This document shows positions 34,064 through 43,749 of a stretch of DNA of 64,000 nt, one piece after another. The notes beneath the pieces are model-generated. The model worked only from the letters and a program-made list of their open reading frames with translations, made no database searches and had not been told where the DNA came from. The first letter of the stretch is position 1; the number at the start of each line of letters is the position of its first letter. Source of the DNA: Streptomyces sp. AC555_RSS877 (GTDB lineage Bacteria; Actinomycetota; Actinomycetes; Streptomycetales; Streptomycetaceae); assembly GCF_019049245.1 (NCBI RefSeq), contig NZ_JAGMUK010000024.1:104243-168242 (forward strand). The letters run 5' to 3'. The translations under genes and the position numbers were made by a program.

Positions 34064-36115
34064 TTACCCAGTCATGACAGCCGGGTCGCTCACCCCCGGC
34101 CGCCCGTTCTCCACGTGGCCGGCGAACCTGCGCAGGAACGCCGGCTCGGCCTCGGACGTGACGGTCAGGTCGTACCAGCGCCTGCTCGCCGCGAGGTCGA
34201 CGGTGTGCTTCACGGTGGCGCCGGCGCGCACGGTGAAGGTCCTGGCCCGGCCGCCGTATGCACTGGTTACCTTCAGCCGCACGGTGCTGGAGCCCTTGTT
34301 GGCGAAGGCCAGTTCGACGTCGTCGCCGCTGTGGCGTGCGGTGACCTCGAGGCCGGCGCTGCCGTTCGGTCCCTTGAAGACGCGCAGGAAGCCGTTCGGG
34401 CCGTGCACGGTCAGGTCGTACGAGCCGTTCGAGTACGCCGAGTTCCAGGTGTCGGCGATGCTCTTGCCGGCCTCGGTGGTGTACGTCCACGGACCGTCGG
34501 CGCGGTTGCCGGACGTGACGTGGAAGGCGGCCCCCGCCTTCGCCCCCGAGGCGAAGGTGAGCGTGTACGTGCCCGCCACCGCGTCCGCCGAACCGTGCAC
34601 GGACGGGGCGTACTTCAGCGGGCGGGCCGGGCGCAGGCCGCGCTCCTGCACAGGCATGCCGGGGTCGGCCGGCGGCGTGGGGCGGTAGTCGGGGTGACGC
34701 TCGCGGTCCGGCGGCTCGTAGCCGTCGGTGTCCGGCAGCGCGGCCGGCCTGGTGTCCTTGCGGGAGAAGTCGAACGCGGACGTCAGGTCGCCGCAGACCG
34801 CGCGCCGCCAGGGCGAGATGTTCGGCTCGCCGACGCCGAAGCGACGCTCCATGAACCGGAGGATCGAGGTGTGGTCGAGGGTCTCGGAGCAGACGTATCC
34901 GCCCTTGCTCCACGGCGAGACGACCAGCATCGGCACGCGCGGCCCGAGGCCGTAGGGGCCGGCCGGGCGCTTGCTGTCGCCCGGGTAGAGGTCCGGGGAG
35001 ACGTCGACCGTGGACCTGCCCTGCGCGGCGGACGCCGGCGGCAGCGGCGGCACCACATGGTCGAAGAAGCCGTCGTTCTCGTCGTAGGTGATGAACAGGG
35101 CCGTCTTCGCCCACACCGCCGGGTTGGAGGTGAGCGCGTCGAGAACCTGCGCGATGTACCAGGCGCCGTAGTTCGAGGGCCAGTTGGAGTGCTCGGAGAA
35201 GGCCTCGGGGGCGGCGATCCAGGAGATCTGCGGCAGCCGGCCGGCCTTGACGTCCGCCTTCAGCCGGTCGAAGTAGCCGTCGCCGTTCTTGACGTCGGTG
35301 CCGGTGCGGGCCTTGTCGTACAGCGGGTCGCCGGGCTCGGCGCCCCGGTAGGTGTTGAAGTAGAGCAGCGAGTTGTCGCCGTAGTTGCCGCGGTAGGCGT
35401 CCTCGATCCAGCCCCAGCTGCCCTTCGCGTCGAGGCCGTCGCCGGTGTCCTGGTAGATCTTCCAGGAGATCCCGGCCTTCTCCAGCCGCTCCGGGTAGGT
35501 CGTCCAGCCGTAGCCGAGCTCGTCGTTGCCGAGGACCGGGCCGCCGCCCCGGCCGTCGTTGCCCGTGTAGCCCGACCACATGTAGTAGCGGTTGGGGTCG
35601 GTCGAGCCGATGAACGAGCAGTGGTACGCGTCGCAGACGGTGAAGGTGTCGGCGAGGGCGTAGTGGAAGGGGATGTCCTCCCGGGTCAGGTACGCCATGG
35701 TCGTGGTGCCCTTCGCGGGCACCCACTTGTCGTACTTGCCCCCGTTGTAGGCGGCCTGCCCGTCGGGCCAGCCGTGCGGGAGGCCTTCCAGGAACTGCAT
35801 GCCGAGGTCGTCGGCGTCCGGGCGGAACGGCAGCACCTCCTTGGTGCCGTCCGACTGGTGCCATATCGACCTGCCGTTGTCGAGCGTGACCGGGCGGGGG
35901 TCGCCGAAGCCGCGTACGCCTCTGAGCGAGCCGAAGTAGTGGTCGAAGGAACGGTTCTCCTGCATCAGGACGACGATGTGCTCGACGTCCTCGATCGTCC
36001 CGGTGCGGTGGTGGGCCGGAAGCGCGGCGGCTCGCTGGATGCTCTGGGACAGCGCGGTGAACGCCGTGGTGGCGCCGGTGAGCTGAAGGAAGCGGCGCCG
36101 GTTGACGTCGGGCAT
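34064..36115 (-). CDS. phosphocholine-specific phospholipase C (Tat-exported)
   Basis: A 683-residue exported phosphoesterase. The N terminus has a twin-arginine signal (NRRRFLQLTGA) and cleavage near residue 33. The catalytic domain shows the family line EHIVVLMQENRSFDHYFGS near 45-63, WSGYTGND, the metal-binding TYDENDGFFDHV near 345, and a core ending about 430. Two C-terminal DUF756-type beta domains (about 490-680) complete the P. aeruginosa PlcH/N layout, at the usual 690-residue length. ATG 36115 follows GAGAGGCC. It hydrolyses phosphatidylcholine or sphingomyelin, often under phosphate control. No pho box was identified. Confidence 0.92.
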   Translation of the reverse strand: MPDVNRRRFLQLTGATTAFTALSQSIQRAAALPAHHRTGTIEDVEHIVVLMQENRSFDHYFGSLRGVRGFGDPRPVTLDNGRSIWHQSDGTKEVLPFRPDADDLGMQFLEGLPHGWPDGQAAYNGGKYDKWVPAKGTTTMAYLTREDIPFHYALADTFTVCDAYHCSFIGSTDPNRYYMWSGYTGNDGRGGGPVLGNDELGYGWTTYPERLEKAGISWKIYQDTGDGLDAKGSWGWIEDAYRGNYGDNSLLYFNTYRGAEPGDPLYDKARTGTDVKNGDGYFDRLKADVKAGRLPQISWIAAPEAFSEHSNWPSNYGAWYIAQVLDALTSNPAVWAKTALFITYDENDGFFDHVVPPLPPASAAQGRSTVDVSPDLYPGDSKRPAGPYGLGPRVPMLVVSPWSKGGYVCSETLDHTSILRFMERRFGVGEPNISPWRRAVCGDLTSAFDFSRKDTRPAALPDTDGYEPPDRERHPDYRPTPPADPGMPVQERGLRPARPLKYAPSVHGSADAVAGTYTLTFASGAKAGAAFHVTSGNRADGPWTYTTEAGKSIADTWNSAYSNGSYDLTVHGPNGFLRVFKGPNGSAGLEVTARHSGDDVELAFANKGSSTVRLKVTSAYGGRARTFTVRAGATVKHTVDLAASRRWYDLTVTSEAEPAFLRRFAGHVENGRPGVSDPAVMTG

Positions 36116-36324
36116 GGGTGGGGGCCTCTCATCCTGAGTACGGATGGCCGGAACGTGACGGAAGGTGCGCGAAAGGAGTGTTCCAAGAGCACCAAACGTC
36201 AGGGAAGGGTCTGGTGGCGCTGATGTGAAAGTCGTGAGTACGGAGGATGTGCCGTGCCGGAGCGCGGGGAGGGCCGCGCTCGTCCCTGGTGTACCTGCGA
36301 CTGCCGGAGACGGCCCACGCGGAG

Positions 36325-37257
36325 CTACGGCGCTGAGGTCCACCGCTGTGCCACGGCCCGTCCCGCCCGGAGCGCGGCCACGGGGTCGGCCGCCTCGTCC
36401 AGTTCGATGAGTACGGTGCCGGCACCGGGGGTGCGGGACATCGCGTCGGCCCAGCCCTTCCAGTCCACGATGCCCGTGCCCAGTTGGGCCATGTAGGGCT
36501 GCTGCCGGGCGAAGACCGTGTCGTCGATGGTGAGTTGCACGTCGATCGGTCCGACCGCGTCCTTCCAGTGCGCCAGGGCGATGCGCGGGGTGTGGCGGCG
36601 CGCGACGGCGACCGGGTCGCCTCCCCCGAGGGCGATGTGGCAGGAGTCGGGGCACAGCCACACGTAGCGTGGGTCGGTGAGGGCCATGAACAGGTCGATG
36701 TCCCGCTCGTACCAGAGGGTGCTGTGGGACTCCGTGTGGAAGGCCAGTTTCACGCCGTGCCGGGACACCGCCTCGCCGACCGCGTGCGCGATGCCGGCCA
36801 TGCGGGTCATGTACGCGGCGTCGACGAAGAAGGGCGGCCGGGTCCCGTACGTCGTCCGCATGGGCAGTCCGGCGACGAGGAGTTCCGCCCCGGCCTCGGC
36901 GAGGAAGGCCGCGCGGCGTTCGGCGTCGGCGACGATCGCGGCCAGGTTGTCGCCGTGCCGCCAGTCGGGGCAGTCGCTCCCGGCGATGAAGGCGCTCACG
37001 ACGGACAGGCCCCGGTCCGCGAGCTCGCGGCGGAACGCCGGTGCGCTGCCGAAGGCCCGCAGGGCGGAGTCGATGTCGCCGGGCGCGAAGGTCAGCTCGA
37101 TGCCGGTGACTTCGGCGTCGGCCAGTGCGTCCATGACGCGTTCCCAGAACCGCTGCGGATGCTGCCGGGCCCAGTCCCGCACGGCGTCCGCGGAGGCCAG
37201 ACCCCAGAAGGCCGGGTGGTGGAAGGTGATGACGTCGGTCGCGAAGCGAGGCGTCAT
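36325..37257 (-). CDS. TIM-barrel sugar isomerase/epimerase-like protein
   Basis: A 310-residue xylose-isomerase-like TIM barrel. Likely metal ligands are in GIELTF near 53, FHTESHST near 176-183 (Glu and His), CPDSCHI near 205-211 (Asp and His) and a terminal Glu in LIELDEA near 283. Relatives include IolE/IolI-type dehydratases and the alpha subunits of C-glycoside deglycosidases. ATG 37257 overlaps the stop of the deaminase gene (ATGA). It is the last gene of a long minus-strand operon with a sugar ABC importer and a pyranose-oxidase-like flavoprotein, so a keto-sugar or keto-glycoside is a reasonable substrate guess. Confidence 0.8.
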   Translation of the reverse strand: MTPRFATDVITFHHPAFWGLASADAVRDWARQHPQRFWERVMDALADAEVTGIELTFAPGDIDSALRAFGSAPAFRRELADRGLSVVSAFIAGSDCPDWRHGDNLAAIVADAERRAAFLAEAGAELLVAGLPMRTTYGTRPPFFVDAAYMTRMAGIAHAVGEAVSRHGVKLAFHTESHSTLWYERDIDLFMALTDPRYVWLCPDSCHIALGGGDPVAVARRHTPRIALAHWKDAVGPIDVQLTIDDTVFARQQPYMAQLGTGIVDWKGWADAMSRTPGAGTVLIELDEAADPVAALRAGRAVAQRWTSAP

Positions 37258-37865
37258 TCGGCACCGCCACGGGCGTTGTAGACGACGATGCCGTCGGCGC
37301 TGTCGACGGCCTTTCGGTAGTCGCGGAACACGGTGAGCGCCTCGTCGCGGAGCACGTCCTTGACGACCTCGATGCCGCGGGCCTGGAACTGCTCGGCCCA
37401 GTCCGCGCCGAGCGGGCCCTCGTCGAAGGTGGTGATCTCCTCCAGTTCCGGGCCTTCACCGGCGACCACGAGGGCGCGCACCCCTGACCACATGGTGGCG
37501 CCGTAACACTGGACGCACGGGCGCCAGTTGACGACGAGTTCGTGCGCCGGCAGGCCGTCGCCGCCGAGGTCCCAGCCGCCGGTCGCCGTCTGGGCCAGGC
37601 CGAGGGCGACGACCTCGGCGTGGGCGCTGGAGACGCCGGAGGCGAGGACGACGTTCACGCCGACCGAGACGATCCGGCCGCTGTCCCGTTCGGCGACCAG
37701 GGCCGCGAACGGGCCGCCGTCGCCCGCGCGCCAGTTGCGGTCGGCGAGGCGGTGCACGAGGCGCATGCGGTCCTCGCGGTCGGGGACGGCGGCGGGCACG
37801 TCGGCCAGTTCGTCGTCGATCCAGGCCGGCAGAGCCACCTGGTACTGCCTGGCGATGTCGATCAT
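37254..37865 (-). CDS. cytidine/guanine deaminase-type zinc deaminase
   Basis: A 203-residue nucleoside or base deaminase. The zinc site is complete: HAEVVAL near 87-93 (His and catalytic Glu) and P-C-x-x-C as RPCVQCYGA near 118-126. The fold matches guanine and tRNA adenosine deaminase-like proteins but with an N-terminal extension of about 50 residues. ATG 37865 follows AGGAAG. It lies between a flavin oxidase and a TIM barrel in one operon, with ATGA overlap to the latter, so its substrate may be the base part of a glycosylated or nucleoside-like compound. The exact base is not predictable. Confidence 0.82.
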   Translation of the reverse strand: MIDIARQYQVALPAWIDDELADVPAAVPDREDRMRLVHRLADRNWRAGDGGPFAALVAERDSGRIVSVGVNVVLASGVSSAHAEVVALGLAQTATGGWDLGGDGLPAHELVVNWRPCVQCYGATMWSGVRALVVAGEGPELEEITTFDEGPLGADWAEQFQARGIEVVKDVLRDEALTVFRDYRKAVDSADGIVVYNARGGAE

Positions 37866-37879
37866 GATCGTGCTTCCTG

Positions 37880-39406
37880 TCAGTGGGTGGCGAGCGCGGT
37901 GTGCCGCCGGGCTACGGCACGGGCGGCCCGGACGGCGGTCACCGCTCCGGTCAGGGTGACGTTGGCGGCCATCGCGGTGGGGATCACGCCGTTGCCGGCG
38001 AGGTACAGGTTGTCGTAGCCCCACACCCTGCCGTCCGGGTCGCACACGCTGGTGCCGTCGTCGGCGGCGCCGGCCCGGACCGTGCCGGTCTGGTGCAGCG
38101 AGGAGCCGGGCGGCAGCAGCGCGCTTTCGGTCGCGGGGTCGAAGGGGCCGAACTCCTCGGCTGTGGACCGGACTTCGTCCAGTGCCCGGGCGATCAGCGC
38201 ACGGTCCGCGTCGCAGTAGCCGAACTCGACTGTGATCCGGGGCATCCCGGCGAGGTCGGTCTGCGTCTCGGAGAACACGAGCCGGTTCTCGGGGCGCGAG
38301 GCGACGGGGGCGTACAGCGAGAGGCCCACGGAGTGGGCAAGGGGCCGGCCGTCCTCGTCCAGGTACGTGCGGTTCATGATCTGTCCGTGGAAGGGCTGCG
38401 CCGCCCCGTTCTGCGGCAGCCAGAGCGAGTCCGTGCTGAACTCGCCGGGGCGCTGCAGGGGCAGGTCGTCGAGGCCGATGCCGAACCGGTCGAGGTCGAG
38501 CAGGACCCGGGCGGTGATGAACGCGTGCTCGTTGAGGTGACGGCCGAGCGCGTGGGGCCGTATGCCCGAGGCGAACAGCAGTTGCGGGGTGCGCAGCGCG
38601 TCGGCGCACACCACCACGGTGTCCGCGAGGAGCACGGACGTGGCGCCGTCGGCGACGCGGCGCAGCCGGGCGCCGGTGACGCGGTGGTTTTCGACGAGCA
38701 GGGTCGTCGCGAGCGTGCCGGTGGCCAGGGTGAAGGCCGGGTCACCGCCGACTGCGAGCGCGGGGAAGATCGTTCCCGGTGCCGTGCGGGGCATGGGGCC
38801 CGAGGTCGTCGGGGTGACGGCCATCGGCATCGGCTGTGGCCGCCGGCCGTCCGGTCCCGTGCCGTCGAAGCGTCGGCTCAGGACGTCCAGCACCGTCCGG
38901 CCGACCTCGGTCGGGCCGATCGCGGCGGGCGTGACGGCGAGGATCCGGTGCGCGGTGTCCAGGTCCGCCGCCCAGCGGGCCGGGTCGCCGAAGTCGAACA
39001 CCTCGTGCCCGGCGGGCCAGGGTGTCGCGGCGGTCCAGTGGACGCCCATGCCGCCCGCGTTCCAGGCGAGCGCCGTCGCGGGCATCTCCTCGGCGTCCTC
39101 GCCGAAGGCCAGGGCGTGGACCATGCCGGGCGTCAGGCCGGTGAGGCCGGCGGGGACCTCGCGCACCACCTCGGCGCCCGTGTACATGCCCTGGACGCCG
39201 GTGGCGACCTGTTCGTTGTAGCGGGCCCACAGGAGCGGGTCGTCGAGGTCGTGCAGGTGCAGGCCGGGACTCTCGCCGATCGCGCTGCCCCCGTCCACCA
39301 TGGTGATGTCCAGCGCCGGATCGGTGTCGCGCAGCTGCCGGGCCACGACGGATCCCATGATGCCGCTGCCCACGATGAGGACGTCGGTGCGGGGGGTGTC
39401 GGTCAA
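37880..39406 (-). CDS. pyranose 2-oxidase / C-glycoside 3-oxidase-like FAD oxidoreductase
   Basis: A 508-residue GMC flavoprotein. The FAD fold is shown by VLIVGSGIMGS near 10. The motif GGMGVHW ends at His123-Trp; pyranose 2-oxidase has the same H-W-T line, where this histidine holds FAD covalently. The catalytic pair of the family is also seen, His438 (LHQTGT) and Asn482 (AANVTLTG), 44 residues apart compared with 45 in the fungal enzyme. It should oxidise a pyranose, at C2 or C3, with O2 or another acceptor. The start is TTG 39406 behind GGAG; the open frame extends far upstream only as a shadow. There is no signal peptide, so it acts on an imported glycoside. Confidence 0.85.
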   Translation of the reverse strand: MTDTPRTDVLIVGSGIMGSVVARQLRDTDPALDITMVDGGSAIGESPGLHLHDLDDPLLWARYNEQVATGVQGMYTGAEVVREVPAGLTGLTPGMVHALAFGEDAEEMPATALAWNAGGMGVHWTAATPWPAGHEVFDFGDPARWAADLDTAHRILAVTPAAIGPTEVGRTVLDVLSRRFDGTGPDGRRPQPMPMAVTPTTSGPMPRTAPGTIFPALAVGGDPAFTLATGTLATTLLVENHRVTGARLRRVADGATSVLLADTVVVCADALRTPQLLFASGIRPHALGRHLNEHAFITARVLLDLDRFGIGLDDLPLQRPGEFSTDSLWLPQNGAAQPFHGQIMNRTYLDEDGRPLAHSVGLSLYAPVASRPENRLVFSETQTDLAGMPRITVEFGYCDADRALIARALDEVRSTAEEFGPFDPATESALLPPGSSLHQTGTVRAGAADDGTSVCDPDGRVWGYDNLYLAGNGVIPTAMAANVTLTGAVTAVRAARAVARRHTALATH

Positions 39407-39461
39407 GGTGAGACTCCAGGTGTCGGGCCACGGGTGTCGGAGCAGCGTGCGGGAGTGCGCT

Positions 39462-40610
39462 TCACGTGCGCGGGACGAGCGGGCCGAACAGCTCGGTGTC
39501 CATGCGGTCCAGGGCCAGCTTGACGGCGCCGACGAGGGCGGCGTCGCGGCCCAGGCCGGTGGCGCGCAGCTCGATCGCCGGGGTGCGGGCGTCACGCATC
39601 GCGGCACGCACCCGGGGCAGCAGGACGTCGGCCGCGTCCTCCAGGCCCCCGCCGAGCACGATGAGCGAGGGGGCGACCGTCCACGACAGGATGGTGAGGA
39701 TCGACGCGATGTTCTCCACGAACTCGTCGACCTCGGCGAGTGCGCCCGCCTCGCCCGCGCGTGCGGCGTCGTACCGGGCGAGGGCGACGCCGCGTTGGGC
39801 CGGGTCCGGTGACGTCAGCCAGGCCACCGGGTGGTGCTCGACCGAGCCGGCCGGTATGGAGCGGGCCTCGACGATCTCGCCCGCGGCGCCGTCGAGACCG
39901 CGGTGCACGGCTCCCCGGATGAGGATGCCGAGGCCGGTGCGGTTGCCGAGGATCGCCCATACGACGTTGTCGTGGTCGCCGGCCACGCCCCGCCAACGCT
40001 CCGCGAGGGCACCGAGGTTGGTGTCGTTGTCCGCGAACCAGGGCACCGGGATGCGCCGGCCCAGTTCTTCGGGCAGGTGCACGCCTTCCCAGTGCGTCGT
40101 GTGCACCAGGCGCCGTACGACTCCGTCGTCGTCGATCGCGCCGCCGCCCGCGACCGCGCCGGCGCGCAGCCGGTCCGCCGACCCGCCCGCGTCGTCGAGC
40201 GCCGCCCGGACCAGGGCGGCCGCGTCGTCGAGGGTGACCTGCGGGTCCTGGTAGGCGCGCAGCGGCCCGTGGGCCCGACCGAGAATGCGGCCGCGGACGT
40301 CGGCGACGACCGCGGCCGCGTCCGACGTGGTGATGGTCACGGCCGCCAACAGGGCGTGTTCGGCGCGCAGTTCGTAGCGTCGGGCGGGGCGCCCGGCGGA
40401 GCCGCTGACCGGCACCCGGTCCAGCTCCGCCACCCAGCCGGCCTCGACCAGCGAGTCCAGGATCAGCTCGATGGTGCGGCGGGACAGGCCGGCCCGCTCG
40501 GCGAGCGCGGTCAGCGTCGTCGGCCCGGCCGACACCGCCAGCGCGCGCAGGACGACGGAGGTGTTGACGCGCCGGACGGCGCTCTGGTTCATCCCCGACA
40601 TGACGCTCAC
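39462..40610 (-). CDS. ROK-family transcriptional regulator
   Basis: A 382-residue NagC/XylR-like repressor. An N-terminal winged helix (VVLRALAVSAGPTTLTALAERAGLSRRTIE, about 18-47) precedes a ROK sugar-kinase-like domain with AVAGGGAID near 145, ILGNRTGLGILIRG near 220 and LIVLGGGLE near 335. The canonical zinc-binding C-x-C-G-x-x-G-C of NagC-type repressors is not evident. GTG 40610 overlaps the permease stop; ATG 40601 and 40592 are alternatives. It sits inside the sugar import operon and probably senses the imported or oxidised sugar. Confidence 0.84.
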   Translation of the reverse strand: MSVMSGMNQSAVRRVNTSVVLRALAVSAGPTTLTALAERAGLSRRTIELILDSLVEAGWVAELDRVPVSGSAGRPARRYELRAEHALLAAVTITTSDAAAVVADVRGRILGRAHGPLRAYQDPQVTLDDAAALVRAALDDAGGSADRLRAGAVAGGGAIDDDGVVRRLVHTTHWEGVHLPEELGRRIPVPWFADNDTNLGALAERWRGVAGDHDNVVWAILGNRTGLGILIRGAVHRGLDGAAGEIVEARSIPAGSVEHHPVAWLTSPDPAQRGVALARYDAARAGEAGALAEVDEFVENIASILTILSWTVAPSLIVLGGGLEDAADVLLPRVRAAMRDARTPAIELRATGLGRDAALVGAVKLALDRMDTELFGPLVPRT

Positions 40611-41488
40611 CGCATTCCCGTTCCGGAGATGCCCTGCACGAAGTAGCGCTGCAGGAACAGGAAGAGCAGCAGTACCGGCAGCATCACGACGATCGCGCCG
40701 GCGAGCATCAGGCCGTAGTCCGTGACGTGGGCGGCGGCCTGGCTGGTGGCGGCGAGGCCCACCGGCAGCGTGTAGGTGGACATGCTCTGCGCGACGATGA
40801 GCGGCCAGATGAAGTTGTTCCACGAGGTGAGGAACGACATGATCGTGATCGTCGCGACGGCGGGGCCCGCCAGCGGGAGGAAGATCCGGAAGAAGATCCG
40901 GAACTCGCCCGCGCCGTCGATCCGGGCCGCCTCCAGCAGTTCGTCGGGAATGGACATCGCGTACTGCCGCACGATGAACACCGACAGGGGCATCGCCACC
41001 CCGGGCAGGGCGACACCGGTGAGGGTGTCCGCCAGGCCGAGGTCGACGGTGATCACGAACTGCGTGACGAAGACCGCGGTGAAGGGCACCATCATCGCCG
41101 CCATGACCGCGCCGAACGCGAGCCTCTTGCCGGCGAAGTCGAGTTTCGCGAGCGCGTAACCGGCGGCCGACGCCGCGACGATGTTGCCGGCCACCACGAT
41201 GACCGCGACCACGACGCTGTTGACCATGAACCGGCCGAAGCCCTCGGTGGCGAACAGCCGCACGAAGTTGTCGAAGGTGACGTGGTGCGGGAGCCAGGCA
41301 CCGGGGTCGGAGCGGATCTCGTCGAGACTGCGCAGCGAGCCGCTGATCACCCAGGCGAACGGCAGCATCGTGAGGAGCGCGCACAGTACCAGCGCGCCGT
41401 ACAGCAGCGGCCGGGCGACGGACCGGGGGCGAGCGGCGGCCCGGTCGGTGGCGGTTTCGGCGTTCCGCAACGCGGCGACGGCGCTCAT
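40607..41488 (-). CDS. carbohydrate ABC transporter permease (MalG type)
   Basis: A 293-residue permease with six transmembrane helices and a hydrophilic N terminus. The cytoplasmic EAA loop is visible as ELLEAARIDGAGEFRIFFRIFLPLAGPA near 180-207, where the ATPase docks. ATG 41488 overlaps the partner permease stop (ATGA), and the stop overlaps the ROK start. No ATPase gene is in the operon; carbohydrate importers of this kind in Streptomyces often share the MsiK ATPase encoded elsewhere. Confidence 0.9.
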   Translation of the reverse strand: MSAVAALRNAETATDRAAARPRSVARPLLYGALVLCALLTMLPFAWVISGSLRSLDEIRSDPGAWLPHHVTFDNFVRLFATEGFGRFMVNSVVVAVIVVAGNIVAASAAGYALAKLDFAGKRLAFGAVMAAMMVPFTAVFVTQFVITVDLGLADTLTGVALPGVAMPLSVFIVRQYAMSIPDELLEAARIDGAGEFRIFFRIFLPLAGPAVATITIMSFLTSWNNFIWPLIVAQSMSTYTLPVGLAATSQAAAHVTDYGLMLAGAIVVMLPVLLLFLFLQRYFVQGISGTGMR

Positions 41489-42402
41489 GTGCGGGACCTC
41501 AGCAGCCGGAACTGGACCAGACTCACCAAAGCCACCATGACGAGCGTGACGAAGGACGCGGCCGAGGACATCCCGAACTCGCCGGCCCCGAACTGGTGGT
41601 AGGTGTACAGCGCCACGGATTCGGTGGAGCCGAGCGGGCCGCCGTTGGTGAGCAGGTACGGCTCGTCGAACACCTGGAGGTAGAACACGGTCAGCAGCAC
41701 CGACACCATCAGGGTGGTCGGCAGCAGCAGCGGCAGGGTGATGTGCCGCAACTGCCGCCATCGTCCGGCCCCGTCGAGGGAGGCGGCCTCGTACACGTCG
41801 TCCCCGATCGACTGCAGGCCGGCGAGGAACAGGACCATCGCGGTGCCGAAGTTGCGCCAGACGCCTAGCAGGATCACCACCGGCATGGCGAGGTCCGGGT
41901 CGTCCAGCCAGTTCGGTCCGGCGAGGCCCATGGTGCCGAGCACCTTGTTGACGGTGCCGTCGGCCTGGAAGGCGTACTGCCAGATCAGGGCGACCGCCAC
42001 GACGTTGGTGACGACCGGCGCGAAGAAGAGGGTGCGGAACGTGCCGCGCAGGCGCCGGATGCCGGAGTTCAGCGCGAGGGCCAGCCCGAAGCCGATCGCC
42101 ATGGTCAGGGGCACCCCGACGGCCACGAACAGGGCGGTGTTGCGGATGTCGCGCAGGAAACTCGCGTCCTGGAACAGACGGACGAAGTTGTCCAGGCCGG
42201 TGAAGTCGACCGCGAGCGGATGCCGCAGATCGGTGCCGCGCAGGTCGGTGAGGCTGAAGGCGAGCGCGGCGACGGTGGGAACGGCCGTGTAGAGCAGGAA
42301 CACGAGGGCGAACGGCGTGAGGAACAGCCAGGCGACGGCCGTACGGCGGGCGCGGCTCCGGCTGCGGCGCCCGGAGCCGACGAATACAGGCGTGGTGGTC
42401 AT
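41485..42402 (-). CDS. carbohydrate ABC transporter permease (MalF type)
   Basis: A 305-residue permease with about six transmembrane helices. The EAA loop is EAASLDGAGRWRQLRHITLPLL near 218-239. It starts with an ATG at 42402 after the substrate-binding protein gene (7 bases between) and overlaps the MalG-type gene. It forms the heterodimeric channel of the importer. Confidence 0.9.
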   Translation of the reverse strand: MTTTPVFVGSGRRSRSRARRTAVAWLFLTPFALVFLLYTAVPTVAALAFSLTDLRGTDLRHPLAVDFTGLDNFVRLFQDASFLRDIRNTALFVAVGVPLTMAIGFGLALALNSGIRRLRGTFRTLFFAPVVTNVVAVALIWQYAFQADGTVNKVLGTMGLAGPNWLDDPDLAMPVVILLGVWRNFGTAMVLFLAGLQSIGDDVYEAASLDGAGRWRQLRHITLPLLLPTTLMVSVLLTVFYLQVFDEPYLLTNGGPLGSTESVALYTYHQFGAGEFGMSSAASFVTLVMVALVSLVQFRLLRSRT

Positions 42403-42409
42403 CCGCGGC

Positions 42410-43711
42410 TCACTTCGCGCCCGTGCCGAGGCTCACGGCGTACGCCTGGATGTTCGCGGCGGCCTTCTCGGCGGTCGCCGTTCCCTTGGCCACGGCTTCC
42501 ATCTCCTTGCCCATCCGGGTCGCGACCTGCTGCCAGGTGGTGACGCGCGGGAACGTCCGGGTGTTCTTGAGCTGTGCGAGGAAGGCGTCGAGCAGTGGCT
42601 GGTTCTTGATGGCGGGGTCCTCCCAGGCGGAGATGACCGCCGGCAGCGAGCTGTACGCCTCGTACTGCGCGACCTGGGTGCTGGGCTTCGCGATGTGCCG
42701 GACGAGCTTCCACGACGCCTCCGCGTTGCCGCTGTCCGCGAGCACGCCCCAGGTGCCTCCCGCGGAGAAGGAGGCGCTGCCCGACGAACCGGCCGGCAGC
42801 GGTGCGGTGGCCACGTGGGACGCGGTCCAGCCGTCCTTCTTCGCGGCGGTGTCGAGCTGCCCGACCACCCACGGGCCGGTGATCATCGTGGCGGTCTTCC
42901 CGCTGACGAAGTACGGCTGCGCGTCGAGGAACGTGGGCGTGGCGGTGTCGGCGGCACCCGAGGTGAAGAACGACGCGTTGTACCTGAGCGCGTCGACCAT
43001 CGCGGGTGTGTCGAGTGTCCATTTCCCGCCGGCGGAGAGCAGCGAGCCACCGGCCTGCCAGGCGTACATCGCGACGTCCTGGCCGTTGAAGAGGTCCCAG
43101 CCGTTGTCGGCGCCGAGGCCGCGCCTGGCACCGGCGCCCTGGAGCGCCTTGAAGAACGGCACCATCTCGTCCCACGTGGCCGGCGCCTCGACGCCCGCCT
43201 TCCGGGCCAGGTCGGAGCGGTAGACGAGGGCGTACGTGTAGGCGTACCAGGGCACCGTGTAGGCCACGTCGTCGACCACACCCGCGTCCCACAGGCTCTT
43301 GAAGAAGCCGGCCGGGTCGACGAGTCCGTCCGGAACGGCCCGCAGGATCGACGGGTCGAGGAACTGCGCCTGCGACTCGGGGAAGAACTGGGCCACGTCG
43401 GGGCCCTTGCCCGCCGCGATCGCCGCCTGGAGCTTGGTGTAGTACTCGGCGTTCGGGATCAGCGTGAACGTCACGGTGACGTCGGGGTTCGCGCTCTTGA
43501 ACGGCTTGATGACCTTCTCCAGCACGTCGGCGTCGCCCTGGGCGGCCCAGACGCTGATGGTGCCGGTGGCCGGGGAGTCGTCGATGGGCTCGGCGGAGGT
43601 TTTCGCGGCGGCGGTGTCGTCCTCGCGCCCACAGCCGGTCAGGCCGAGGGTGCCGAGGACGGCCATGCCGGCGGTCAGCTTCAGGGCACCGCGTCTGGAG
43701 AGGTTGGGCAC
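42410..43711 (-). CDS. sugar-binding lipoprotein of ABC importer
   Basis: A 433-residue extracellular solute-binding protein (family 1, MalE-like). The N terminus has a twin-arginine-like SRRGALKL and a lipobox LTGC near 24-27, so it is a membrane-anchored, perhaps Tat-exported, lipoprotein. The body has the usual TISVWAAQG, ANPDVTVTFTLIP and DVAQFFPES elements. The start is GTG 43711. It heads the operon (binding protein, MalF, MalG, ROK, oxidase, deaminase, TIM barrel). A 13-bp palindrome lies 38 bases upstream of the start and may be the operator. Confidence 0.9.
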   Translation of the reverse strand: MPNLSRRGALKLTAGMAVLGTLGLTGCGREDDTAAAKTSAEPIDDSPATGTISVWAAQGDADVLEKVIKPFKSANPDVTVTFTLIPNAEYYTKLQAAIAAGKGPDVAQFFPESQAQFLDPSILRAVPDGLVDPAGFFKSLWDAGVVDDVAYTVPWYAYTYALVYRSDLARKAGVEAPATWDEMVPFFKALQGAGARRGLGADNGWDLFNGQDVAMYAWQAGGSLLSAGGKWTLDTPAMVDALRYNASFFTSGAADTATPTFLDAQPYFVSGKTATMITGPWVVGQLDTAAKKDGWTASHVATAPLPAGSSGSASFSAGGTWGVLADSGNAEASWKLVRHIAKPSTQVAQYEAYSSLPAVISAWEDPAIKNQPLLDAFLAQLKNTRTFPRVTTWQQVATRMGKEMEAVAKGTATAEKAAANIQAYAVSLGTGAK

Positions 43712-43749
43712 CTTGGGCTCCTGGGATTTCAGGGGTAAGTAGCTTTTTC